Below, in pieces: positions 9,174 to 16,847 of a DNA stretch of 64,000 bases (the first letter of the stretch is position 1; every line of letters begins with the position of its first letter). The notes below the pieces were generated by a model. That model was given only the letters and a program-made list of their open reading frames with translations, did no database searches and was not told the origin of the DNA. Origin of the DNA: Planctomycetota bacterium (GTDB taxonomy: Bacteria; Planctomycetota; UBA8742; UBA2392). The DNA is taken from contig JAHBXZ010000001.1 of assembly GCA_019636215.1 (NCBI GenBank), forward strand, positions 133,694 through 197,693, written 5' to 3'. Position numbers and translations under genes: made by a program.

Positions 9174-9767
9174 TCAGTTGACGGAACAGCGCAGGGTGTC
9201 GATGTATGTCGCTTCGTGCATCAGGACCACCCGCAGCTGCAGCTGGCGGTTGGCGAAGCACTGCGCCAGGTCAGCGATGGTCTCACGGCGCCAGTACGTG
9301 TTGGGCGACATGATGATCATGCTGTTGGTCGGGTTGGCGATCGGCGGGGTGGCACCGGTGCCCTTGAAGAAGGCGTCGACCAGGGCGCCTTCGCCAGCGG
9401 CGAAGTTCAGCAGACCACCGGCCAGGCGGTCGGTGATGTTCAGCCGGGTTGTCGCCATGCCGGCCGCGGCCTTGCTGTGGTCCAGGAAGCTGATGTCTTC
9501 CTGTTCCTGCAGGTCCTTCAGGCTGTTCTGCTCGATGATCTTGAGCACGGGTTCCGTGTGAGCGAGCAGCTCCTGCTCGGTCTTGTTGAACTCGTCGGTC
9601 GAGACGTCGAAGAAGCGGATGCGGAAGCGCTTGCCCTGGATCCAGGTGCGTTCCGGGTCTGAACGGAAGCCGATGCGCTGGGCGACCGTGTCCGGTTCCA
9701 GCGGAACCATGTACTCCAGCTCATCGTGCTCTTCCGAGCGCTGCATGAGCGGGTCCTTCTCGGTCAC
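9174..9767 (-). CDS. Phage capsid-like protein, probably truncated at both ends
   Basis: 197 codons from a GTG at 9767; the same frame is open for eight more codons upstream (ATLDAGT precedes the GTG) and then meets TAA at 9792-9794. The protein has no recognisable enzyme motif. Its blocks (FRSDPERTWIQGKRFRIRFFD, NSLKDLQEQEDISFLDHS, SMIIMSPNTYW, VVLMHEATYIDTL) have the look of phage major capsid proteins, in particular the 'IxDLQExED' helix and the late 'VLMHEATYID' strand. It ends abruptly after IDTLRCSVN, where a capsid protein would go on, and the HNH endonuclease gene follows after 122 nt. I read it as a remnant exon or fragment of a capsid gene; the assignment is tentative. Confidence 0.45.
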   Translation of the reverse strand: MTEKDPLMQRSEEHDELEYMVPLEPDTVAQRIGFRSDPERTWIQGKRFRIRFFDVSTDEFNKTEQELLAHTEPVLKIIEQNSLKDLQEQEDISFLDHSKAAAGMATTRLNITDRLAGGLLNFAAGEGALVDAFFKGTGATPPIANPTNSMIIMSPNTYWRRETIADLAQCFANRQLQLRVVLMHEATYIDTLRCSVN

Positions 9768-9796
9768 GGTGCCGGCGTCCAGTGTGGCGACTTAGC

Positions 9797-9832
9797 ATGA
9801 GTGTACCAACATCCTTGGTTCACTCATTTTTT
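9797..9832. terminator. Strong hairpin followed by T6
   Basis: ATGAGTG-T-ACCAA, loop CATCC, TTGGT-T-CACTCAT, with one T-T mismatch, followed on the plus strand by TTTTTT. It looks like a plus-strand rho-independent terminator, yet no plus-strand gene ends here; on the minus strand it begins inside the stop codon of the HTH gene. It may instead be a recombination or transposon-end relic. Confidence 0.5.
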
Positions 9833-10114
9833 GTCGCGGCCAATGAGGGTGGCGTGCGCGTTGTGCAGGGACCAGCGTGCCAGGTCCCGGCGCATGATGC
9901 GCCAGCGCCCTCCCTGCTTGTGCGCCTTGAGCACACCGAGCTGAATGTGGGACCAAAGCGTCTGGTAGTGGCAGGAAACGGCGGCGGCAGCCTGGTGCAC
10001 TGTAAGCAGCAGGGGCACACCCTCAGCACGCCACGCAGCATCCAGTTCGTCAGCTGTGCAGCCACCCGCATGCACCGGGCTTGATGGTTGTTTGCGTTTG
10101 TTGGGGCGTTTCAT
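9824..10114 (-). CDS. Small HTH DNA-binding protein (excisionase family, HTH_17-like)
   Basis: 96 aa, ATG at 10114. The middle, LTVHQAAAAVSCHYQTLWSH followed by GVLKAHKQGGRWRI and DLARW, is the winged-helix excisionase/MerR-like pattern: helix, turn, recognition helix, then a wing with a basic GGRWRI strand. The N-terminus is short and basic. In mobile elements such proteins act as recombination directionality factors for the tyrosine integrase, or as repressors of element genes. It is 1.4 kb downstream of the integrase on the same strand. No clear Shine-Dalgarno sequence. Confidence 0.7.
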   Translation of the reverse strand: MKRPNKRKQPSSPVHAGGCTADELDAAWRAEGVPLLLTVHQAAAAVSCHYQTLWSHIQLGVLKAHKQGGRWRIMRRDLARWSLHNAHATLIGRDKK

Positions 10115-10226
10115 GTTCGACCGTTAGGTGCCTGATTTCCTTGCAAGCCAACCTGGTTTGCCCAACCCGGCGTTTGACAGCAGGAGTGGCTGTGTTGAAC
10201 TATCACTGGACGGTGCTGACTTACCC

Positions 10227-10517
10227 TTAGCTCCACTTCCTGTTTGGCTTCTTGCGGCGCGGGGGTGCGCGCCTGGGCTGGCTCTTGGCCTCACAGGCGC
10301 AGATGAACTGGGCGAGTTCACGGATCCAGATGCGCACAGGGCCGTTCACGGCCATGCGGGCACCGCACAGCCGGCCATCGTAGATGGCGGCTCGGACTGT
10401 GTTCTGGCAGAGCCCAAGGAGTTTCGCGGCCTCGCGGATCGTTACGAAAAGGCGCCCGTCCAATGCTTCGCGCATTGAGGCCGTCAGCTGCTCGATTCTG
10501 TCCGGTTGGTCCCTCAC
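10227..10517 (-). CDS. Second small HTH protein (excisionase-like)
   Basis: 96 aa from GTG 10517; an internal ATG at 10475 would also work and the true start is not decided by a ribosome site. FVTIREAAKLLGLCQNTVRAA then IYDGRLCGARM and VRIWIRELAQFI follow the HTH_17 layout, with an unusual longer wing. The C-terminal 20 residues are very basic (RRAPPRRKKPNRK). It lies between the integrase and the other HTH protein, 44 nt downstream of the integrase stop, so the integrase and the two small DNA-binding proteins probably form the element's excision/regulation module. Confidence 0.68.
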   Translation of the reverse strand: MRDQPDRIEQLTASMREALDGRLFVTIREAAKLLGLCQNTVRAAIYDGRLCGARMAVNGPVRIWIRELAQFICACEAKSQPRRAPPRRKKPNRKWS

Positions 10518-10561
10518 AATCCAAGGGTGATCAACCGGACGTTCGTATCAAGGGCAGCCAG

Positions 10562-11983
10562 CTAACTTTTTTCACAGTCTTTTGAGGCGGCTTCCAGCGC
10601 CATCTGCAGGATGCCGGTGATTCCCATCGCCGACTCAAGATCGGCCGCCTTAGCAGCGTCAACGGGAAGCGTGAGATAGTGTTCCGACTGCACGTCCGGC
10701 CTGTGGCCCGCAAGCAGGGCAACGATTGGCTGTGGATGGCCTTGGCCGACCATCCAAGTCACCCAGTTCGCCCGGAGATCGTACGGGCGGATCCGGGGGG
10801 ACGTGTCCTCGGCAAGCCTTCGCCAAGACCGCCGGGGCACGGTTCGGACCTTGGTGCGCGCGTCCGCCGGCAGGATGTAGGCGGATTGGTCCGCACCTTT
10901 GCCCCATGCATTGAGCAGCGCGATTAACGTGGGGGAAATCGGCCACCGCTTGTCATTCAGAACCAGTCGCCGCCCCTTGGCAGAACGTCGCCGTTTCAGT
11001 TTGGTTGAGGTCAGCATCAGCATCCCGCGGTCTGGGTCGTAGTCACCCCACTTGAGGTCTGCGAGCTCATGTGGTCGTGCGCCCGTAAGCAGCAGTAGGG
11101 CCAGCCAAGGAAAGATCGGGGTCCGCAACGTGGCCATCGAGAACTGCTCTGTGTTGCCCAGTTGTCTTTTAGAACGCGTCACCTCGATCGACCTGTCTTG
11201 ATCAAGTTTCCATGCACGGTTCAGCAAGTCCTGAATGGTAGGGGCGCTGAAGTGCCGTGGCTCTTTGACATCGCCACTGGGCCTTGTCTTTAGTGCCGCC
11301 AGCAGCAGGTTCAGCGGGCGCCGAAAGTAGCGCACCCCGTCAGCTTCAGACCCAACAGCACGCAAAAACGCGCGCATACTGCGCATAACCTGGTTGAACG
11401 TAGCGTCGGACACCGGCTTTTTTGTCCGTCGCCCCTTGGCGGCTTCCAACCACGCGCCAAACTTCGACAGGATGTGGGGCTGCAGCCGACCGCAAGGCAG
11501 GCTGCCCAGATCTTCATGGCGCAGGAACCGCTTGAAGTAGACAAAAGCGAGCTCGTACGCGTCGTTGGTCTTCCTCGCCTTGGAACCGAAGGGACGGTCC
11601 CTGCTTTCGCTCTGCCGGCCCCGTAAACCTTCCAAGTAGCGGTCCATCAATGCGTCCAAGCTGAAGTCGAAATCGAACCTTACCTCATCCAGACTGGCCT
11701 CCAGTGACTGCTGGGTACACTGGCGCTCCAAGGCCTCGTAAGCCACAAGCAGCTGGATCCGCTCCCTCTTGGTTGTGGCCCCGTTGATCAGATTGGTAGC
11801 GGCGGCTGGCATCGGGGAGTTTGCATGCTGCGCCTGCTTCAAGGCCTGCAGGGCCTCGGCGTGGTCGCCGTTGACACAGTTGGCTTCGCGGCGGCCGCGG
11901 CGACCGGCGCCCTTGCGGGCGTCCTGCCATACGATGCGCCAGGGCGCGTTTTTTGTGTTGGATCGCTTGAACAGGAAGGCCAT
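10562..11983 (-). CDS. Tyrosine recombinase / integrase
   Basis: 473 aa from ATG 11983, which follows GAGGGG; a TTG at 12034 would add 17 residues. The C-terminal catalytic domain shows LLLTGARPHELADLKW (first catalytic Arg), a basic beta-hairpin KLKRRRSAKGRRLVL, RPYDLRANW where the usual His of HxxR is replaced by Tyr while Arg is kept, and LLAGHRPDVQSEHYL with the His and nucleophilic Tyr. The N-terminal part has a core-binding SAM-like region. The gene sits 154 bp from the tRNA-Gly(CCC) 3' fragment that marks the end of the element, transcribed away from it. It is the likely integrase of the whole element. Confidence 0.9.
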   Translation of the reverse strand: MAFLFKRSNTKNAPWRIVWQDARKGAGRRGRREANCVNGDHAEALQALKQAQHANSPMPAAATNLINGATTKRERIQLLVAYEALERQCTQQSLEASLDEVRFDFDFSLDALMDRYLEGLRGRQSESRDRPFGSKARKTNDAYELAFVYFKRFLRHEDLGSLPCGRLQPHILSKFGAWLEAAKGRRTKKPVSDATFNQVMRSMRAFLRAVGSEADGVRYFRRPLNLLLAALKTRPSGDVKEPRHFSAPTIQDLLNRAWKLDQDRSIEVTRSKRQLGNTEQFSMATLRTPIFPWLALLLLTGARPHELADLKWGDYDPDRGMLMLTSTKLKRRRSAKGRRLVLNDKRWPISPTLIALLNAWGKGADQSAYILPADARTKVRTVPRRSWRRLAEDTSPRIRPYDLRANWVTWMVGQGHPQPIVALLAGHRPDVQSEHYLTLPVDAAKAADLESAMGITGILQMALEAASKDCEKS

Positions 11984-12136
11984 TTTGATCAACCCCTCAG
12001 TCGACCCTAGAGTCAACCCCAACGCTTGCAGCAAGCTACAACGGTTGGTAGCGGTTGGTAAGCAGAAAGGCTAGAAACAAGCCTTTCAAGGCATGACCGG
12101 CAAGTCCAAGCGTCCCGAAAATAGGGTGTGAATCCG

Positions 12137-12181
12137 TTCCCAAGCAGGTGGTCGAGGGTTCGAACCCCTTCGCCCGCTCCA
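12137..12181 (+). repeat. att site: 3' part of tRNA-Gly(CCC)
   Basis: TTCCCAA (anticodon loop with CCC), then the 3' anticodon strand GCAGG, variable TGGTC, T-arm GAGGG-TTCGAAC-CCCTT, acceptor CGCCCGC, U73 and CCA. The preceding bases do not pair to form an anticodon stem or acceptor, so this is not a whole tRNA. It is the duplicated 3' segment left when an element integrates at the anticodon loop of a tRNA gene. Polarity implies the element lies to the left and the intact tRNA gene is left of the window. Confidence 0.8.
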
Positions 12182-12572
12182 GCCTCATGGGTCGCTGGGT
12201 GTTTGGAACATAGGGGCTGATGGTTGGCGTTCGGCGTTGGTTTGCGCCGATCGAGTTTTCCAGTCGGCCTGACGCTGGGCTGCTGGTTTCTGCGTGAGTT
12301 TGCGGGGATCATTGGTGAGGCGACTTCTGGTAGTCCGATATCGTTGGACCACTTGCTTTCGTGGTGCGAGCGACTTGCTGGTGACCCGTGCTTGCCCTAA
12401 CTCAGCCGGACATTCTGGCTTCTGTGTAAATCCTGTGGCCGTTTTGTGCCCTGGCTTGCGGCCGTGCGATGCGGGTGCGGGTTTGGGCGACGTGTTTCGG
12501 CTGGTGCCTTCCGGTACGCCCGTTGCCTGCCGCCTCGTGTTAGAATGACCCGCCGACAACGAGGACACCGAC
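12182..12572. other. Intergenic region at element boundary
   Basis: 391 bp between the att scar and the HEAT gene. No coding sequence is supported. TAGAAT at 12541-12546 is a fair -10 box, giving a start about 20 nt before the ATG of the HEAT-repeat gene. Nothing else seen. Confidence 0.4.
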
Positions 12573-13922
12573 ATGACCACCCCGGAAGTAGATCGCCTGA
12601 TCCAACGCCTGGCCGACAAAGACGCGCAAGTTCGCCGCAGCGCCGCTGAGGCCCTGGGCAAGCTTGGCCCTGCCGCTGCCGATGCCGTGGTGCCACTTGG
12701 CAAGGCGCTTCGCGATGAAGACCCGCACGTGGTGTTCGATGCCGCGTTTGCGCTGGGGCGCGTGGGTGCCGCCAGTGTGCCGGTGCTGGTCGACACATTG
12801 CGCGAAGGCAGCACCACGTTGCGCCGCCGGTCGCTGGAGGCCATCCGCATGGTCGGCCATCGCGCGGTGGACGCCGTGCCGGCGCTGGCCCATGCGCTGC
12901 GCGATGCCTCAACCGAGATCCGCTGCTATGCCGCCGAGGCCCTGCGCAAGATCGGCCGCGCCGCCAAGGATGCCATCCCGGAGCTGATGCTTGCGTTGAA
13001 AGACGACAAGGTGGACGTGCGCCGCGCCGCCGCAGAGGCACTGGGCGACATGGGCGTCGAGGCCGTCGGCCCGCTTTGCAAGGCCATGCAGGACCCCGAC
13101 CCCAACGTGCGCTTTGACGCCGTGTTTGCGCTGGGCAAGATCGGCGCGGCGGCCAGCGGAGCAATTCCCGTGCTGATGGAAGCGGTGCAGAAAGATGTCA
13201 GCGGTGTGCGGTACATTGCTGCCGAGGCCCTGGGCAACATGGGTGCCGCGGCTGAGACCGCTGTTCCAGTGCTGCAGAAGGCGCTCAAGGACAACGAAAC
13301 TGAGGTGCGCGCGGCGGCCGCAAAGGCACTGGGCCGCATCGGCAAGGGCGCCGTACAGGCGCTGGTGGCCACGCTGGCCGATGAAGACGCCCGTGTGCGG
13401 CGCCGTGCGGCAATGGCGTTGGGGCGCATCGGGCCAGATGCGCGCGAGGCCGTGCCCGCGCTGATCGAACTGCTGAAAGACCCGGCCTTGCGCATTGAGG
13501 CCGCCAACGCGCTGCGCGATGTCGGCCCATCGGCCGCCGGCGCCGTGCCGCGCCTGATGGATCTGCTGCGCAAGGAAGGCGGCGACGTAAGCCGGGCCGC
13601 CAGCGACGCGCTGGGCGCCATGGGCAAGGCTGCCGTAGAGCCCCTGACCAAGGCGATCATGGGCGATGCCACAGAGGTGCGCCTGCGCGCGTTGAACGCG
13701 CTGATCCAGATCGGCGACGGCGCCGGTACGGCTGTGCACGCGCTGGCGGAGTGCCTGCGCGATGAGGACGAGCGCATCCGATTCAATGCTGCCCGCGCCC
13801 TCGAGAAATTGGGCAGCCAGGCTGCGCCGGCCGGAGCCGCGCTGACGCACGCGCTGCAGGATGAAGATGAGGACGTGCGCTATTGGGCCGCGGAGGCCCT
13901 GCGCCGGATCGGGGGCCAGTAA
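12573..13922 (+). CDS. HEAT-repeat protein
   Basis: 449 aa, ATG preceded by GAGGAC. It consists almost entirely of about 13-14 PBS-lyase-type HEAT repeats of roughly 31 residues, each with the pattern 'DxxxxVRxxAAxALGxxG' (for example VRRSAAEALGKLG, VRRAAAEALGDMG, VRAAAAKALGRIG, VRYWAAEALRRIG). No catalytic residues, signal peptide or membrane segment. Such armadillo-like solenoids bind partner proteins. It is followed after 11 nt by precorrin-2 dehydrogenase, so the two are cotranscribed; PBS-lyase HEAT proteins sometimes act on or near tetrapyrrole systems, but a link to siroheme here is only suggested by position. Confidence 0.9.
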   Translation: MTTPEVDRLIQRLADKDAQVRRSAAEALGKLGPAAADAVVPLGKALRDEDPHVVFDAAFALGRVGAASVPVLVDTLREGSTTLRRRSLEAIRMVGHRAVDAVPALAHALRDASTEIRCYAAEALRKIGRAAKDAIPELMLALKDDKVDVRRAAAEALGDMGVEAVGPLCKAMQDPDPNVRFDAVFALGKIGAAASGAIPVLMEAVQKDVSGVRYIAAEALGNMGAAAETAVPVLQKALKDNETEVRAAAAKALGRIGKGAVQALVATLADEDARVRRRAAMALGRIGPDAREAVPALIELLKDPALRIEAANALRDVGPSAAGAVPRLMDLLRKEGGDVSRAASDALGAMGKAAVEPLTKAIMGDATEVRLRALNALIQIGDGAGTAVHALAECLRDEDERIRFNAARALEKLGSQAAPAGAALTHALQDEDEDVRYWAAEALRRIGGQ

Positions 13923-13933
13923 AAGTGCCTGAG

Positions 13934-14512
13934 ATGTACCCGATTTTCCTGCGCATGGAGAAGCGCCCCGCGCTGGTCGTCGGCGGCGGGCAGGTGGCAG
14001 CGCGCAAGATTGAGGCGCTGCTGGCAGCCGGAGCCGAAGTCTATGTTATCGCGCCGGAAGTCTGCCCTGAGGTAGCCACGCTGGCCTCGCAGGGCAAAGT
14101 CAGCCTTGAGCAACGCGCGTTCCGGCGCAATGACTGTGACGGCGCGTTTCTGGTGATAGCGGCCACGGGCGATGGTGCCGTCAACCGCGCGGTGCGCGAC
14201 GAGGCCGAGCGCCTTGGCCTGCTGGTCAACAGTGTGGATGACCCCGCGAACTGCAACTTCTACGTTCCCGCCCAAGTGAGGGTGGGGGATCTACGCATCG
14301 CCGTCAGCACGCAGGGCAAGGCGCCGATGTTGTCGGGGCTGGTTCGGGCCTGGCTGGAGCGAGTTGTGCCAAGGCAGTTGGCCGATCTGGTGGAAGACAC
14401 AGAGACGCTGCGTCTGCAGTTGAAGGAATCAGAGCCAGATTCGGCCAAGCGCAATGCAGCGTTGCGCGCGTTTCTGGAGCGAGAGCTTCCGGCGCGGGGT
14501 TTGCTGAAGTGA
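13934..14512 (+). CDS. Precorrin-2 dehydrogenase / sirohydrochlorin ferrochelatase (Met8p/CysG N-terminal type)
   Basis: 192 aa. Starts MYPIFLRMEKRPALVVGGG, the classic beginning of the family, so ATG 13934 is preferred over GTG 13925. GGGQVAARK is the NAD-binding Rossmann loop; the segment with NCNFYVPAQVRVG and the STQGKAPMLSG motif (the usual ISTxGxSP) belong to the dehydrogenase/chelatase domain. No uroporphyrinogen methyltransferase domain is attached. Oxidises precorrin-2 to sirohydrochlorin with NAD and may insert iron to give siroheme for sulfite/nitrite reductases. Lies in a short operon after the HEAT protein and before a RidA homologue. Confidence 0.9.
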   Translation: MYPIFLRMEKRPALVVGGGQVAARKIEALLAAGAEVYVIAPEVCPEVATLASQGKVSLEQRAFRRNDCDGAFLVIAATGDGAVNRAVRDEAERLGLLVNSVDDPANCNFYVPAQVRVGDLRIAVSTQGKAPMLSGLVRAWLERVVPRQLADLVEDTETLRLQLKESEPDSAKRNAALRAFLERELPARGLLK

Positions 14513-14547
14513 TTTCATGGTGCCGGCGCGTGGGACCAGGAGAAGCA

Positions 14548-14937
14548 ATGTCTCGTAGAGTTGTCAGCTCGGGTGCGCCCTGGGAGTCGCTTTACGGCTA
14601 TCGCCGAACCGTGCGCGTGGGGAACATGGTCTTTGTGGCGGGCACCGCGCCGGTAGGTGATGACGGCAAGACGTTCGCGCCCGGCAACGCGACCGCCCAG
14701 GCCCGGCGCTGCTTTGAAATCGCGCTGCGCGCTATGGGCGAGCTTGGCGGCGGGCCACAGCATGTGGTGCGCACACGCATGTTCGTCACGGATATCCAGC
14801 GTGGCGATGAGTTCGGCCGGGTGCACGGGGAGATCTTCGGTGCGCACCCGCCCGCGGCAACCATGGTCGAGGTCAGCGCACTGGTCAACCCCGACATGCT
14901 GATCGAGATTGAACTGGACGCCGTTGTTGATCAATGA
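14548..14937 (+). CDS. RidA/YjgF family protein
   Basis: 129 aa, ATG at 14548 after AGGAGAAGC. GNMVFVAGTAPVG, TAQARRCFEIALRAMGELGG, VVRTRMFVTDI and the C-terminal LVNPDMLIEIELDAVV are the standard RidA blocks; the substrate-binding Arg lies in VVRTRMFV, and the C-terminal IEIELDAV matches the usual 'vEIExxA'. Trimeric enamine/imine deaminases that protect PLP enzymes, or uncharacterised relatives. It ends convergently with the DUF1549/1553 gene, overlapping it by 7 bp. Belongs to the HEAT/precorrin-2 dehydrogenase transcription unit (35-nt gap). Confidence 0.88.
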   Translation: MSRRVVSSGAPWESLYGYRRTVRVGNMVFVAGTAPVGDDGKTFAPGNATAQARRCFEIALRAMGELGGGPQHVVRTRMFVTDIQRGDEFGRVHGEIFGAHPPAATMVEVSALVNPDMLIEIELDAVVDQ

Positions 14938-16733
14938 TTGGTCGCGAACTCGGTCGTCATCAGCAGGGCATAGAACACGTCTTCCCACCCGCCGCTGGTT
15001 CTTGCGTACTCGAGCACGCGCTTGGCTTCGGATTCGCTGGGCAGGCGCGACAGCACGGTCAGGTACAATACCCGAACACGATCCGCGTCGTCCTTTGCGT
15101 CTGCCAGAACCCTGGCCATCAGGCCCCCGCGTTCGAGGCTGGACAGTTTGTTTGTCATTTCGCCGTTCATCACAAACAGGGCCTGGTCAATTGTCAGACT
15201 GAAGGCGTCGGATTCGGTCATCTCGTCGTCGCTGGTGGCGCGTGAGAAGCCAGCGGCCATACGGCGACGTGCCGCCCAGTCGGCGGGCACGGTCTCGTAC
15301 AGCGCCTCCAGCTTCCGCAGCGCGTCGTAGTCATAGGACAGCTTCTTGTCGTTGTCTCGCAGGGTGCCGGCCTTCACCCGCTGGTCGTACTGCTCGCCTT
15401 CGCGGATCATCCGCGTGTAGGGGTTGTCTTTGCCTTTGCCGGGGCGGCGCGAGCCGTCTGCGTCGGGCGTGATGGTAAGCAGCGCGCCGAAGAACTGTTC
15501 GGGCGTAAGCTGGCGAACCGGGTACTGCGCGAAGTGCCAGGTCTCGACGGGATTGCCGTCCTTTTGCCTGGCGCCCGATGCGGCAAGCTGCCAGGTGCGG
15601 CTGTTCAAGATCGCGCGCACCAGGCGCTTGGTGCTGAACGCGCCGTCGCGGAAGTCTGCCGCCAGTGCATCCAGCAGTTCCGGGTGGCTTGGCGAGTTGA
15701 AACTGTTGTAGTCGTCCACCGGGTTGTGCAGGCCGCTGCCAAACAGAAACGCCCAGATCCGGTTGGCCATGTAACGCTGGGTCTGGGTGTTGTCTTTGCT
15801 AATGACCCACTTGGCCCATGCGGCGCGCCAAAGCGTGGCGTCGTCGATCTTGAGTGCTTCGCCCATCAGGAACTTGGGGCGGCTGAACTTGTTCTTGTCG
15901 AGGAACTCCTGCTTCCGGGCCTCCGGAAGCTTGGCGAGCTTCTTGGCAAGTTTGTCGTCATCCATGCGCTCGCGCTTGTTATCGGTCACCAGGCCCACGT
16001 TGGGAACCCGGTCTCCCTGGCGGCGAACCTGCATCGGCGCAAAGAAGCTGGCAACGCCGTTGAAATCAGCGACCTTCCACTTGTCTTCGTAGGGGTGGTC
16101 GTGGCACTGCGCGCACTGAACCTGAACGCCCGTGAAGTGCCTGGTTGCGTTGCCCGCGATGTCGGGCGTAATCAGCTCGCGGTGCTGCGAATAGTAGACC
16201 GTTGCGGGGTTGTCCTCGGCTTGCCCGCTGGCGGTGATGATGTCGTAGAACAGTTGGTCCAGCCCCTGGTCGCGATTGAAGCGCTCAATCAGCCAATTGC
16301 CGAACAGCGGGTCGCCGCCGTTGCGGTTTCCGCCCTCGCTGCGGCGCGTGAACACGGCCATCCATTGGTCGGCCATGTGCTGGCCGTAACGCGGGTCTGA
16401 CAGGAGCTTGTCAATCAGGGCGGCGCGCCGGTTTTCCGTTTTGTCGGCCAGGAAGATCTCGGCCTCGCTCATGGTCGGCAACACGCCCAGGACATCCAGG
16501 TAGGCGCGGCGCAGAAAGGCGTGGTCGCTGCTGGTGGTGGCGGGGGTGATGCCGTCACGGGCCCAGATTCTGGCAACTTCGGCATCAATCAGCGCTGAAA
16601 GCTGCCCGTCTGTGCGTGCTGTCGGTGCCGTGGGCTCGGGCGCTGCGGGCTTGACCTCATCGGCCGAAACATTGCCGGCAATCCAGCAGCCGACACCGCC
16701 CAGCAGCAGCACCGCCATCACTACCTTGCGCAT
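14931..16733 (-). CDS. DUF1549/DUF1553 planctomycete secreted protein
   Basis: 600 aa; ATG 16733 preceded by GGGGATC begins a signal peptide (MRKVVMAVLLLGGVGCWIAG). DUF1549 occupies about residues 45-250, with RRAYLDVLGVLPT, DKLLSDPRYGQHMADQW and the haem-like but single CAQCHDHPYEDKW motif. DUF1553 follows, with MANRIWAFLFGSGL and FNSPSHPELLDALAADF, ending in LPSESEAKRVL. In Planctomycetota these proteins usually sit beside a DUF1501 sulfatase-like partner and may have an N-terminal cytochrome c domain; here both are absent, so it is a short, solitary member. Function in the family is unknown; often linked to polysaccharide degradation. Confidence 0.92.
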   Translation of the reverse strand: MRKVVMAVLLLGGVGCWIAGNVSADEVKPAAPEPTAPTARTDGQLSALIDAEVARIWARDGITPATTSSDHAFLRRAYLDVLGVLPTMSEAEIFLADKTENRRAALIDKLLSDPRYGQHMADQWMAVFTRRSEGGNRNGGDPLFGNWLIERFNRDQGLDQLFYDIITASGQAEDNPATVYYSQHRELITPDIAGNATRHFTGVQVQCAQCHDHPYEDKWKVADFNGVASFFAPMQVRRQGDRVPNVGLVTDNKRERMDDDKLAKKLAKLPEARKQEFLDKNKFSRPKFLMGEALKIDDATLWRAAWAKWVISKDNTQTQRYMANRIWAFLFGSGLHNPVDDYNSFNSPSHPELLDALAADFRDGAFSTKRLVRAILNSRTWQLAASGARQKDGNPVETWHFAQYPVRQLTPEQFFGALLTITPDADGSRRPGKGKDNPYTRMIREGEQYDQRVKAGTLRDNDKKLSYDYDALRKLEALYETVPADWAARRRMAAGFSRATSDDEMTESDAFSLTIDQALFVMNGEMTNKLSSLERGGLMARVLADAKDDADRVRVLYLTVLSRLPSESEAKRVLEYARTSGGWEDVFYALLMTTEFATNH

Positions 16734-16847
16734 AAAGATCCCCCGACAGCGTCGACCTATATTGAACACAGCCGATGGTGATTGTGTGCGGTTAATCCGG
16801 CACAAGTGAGACTGCCTAAAGGTGCGCCAGAACGCCATAATGCTGCC

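Noticed and set aside
12100-12181. A complete tRNA gene
   Set aside because: Only the anticodon loop to CCA is present; the upstream bases form no acceptor, D-arm or 5' anticodon strand.
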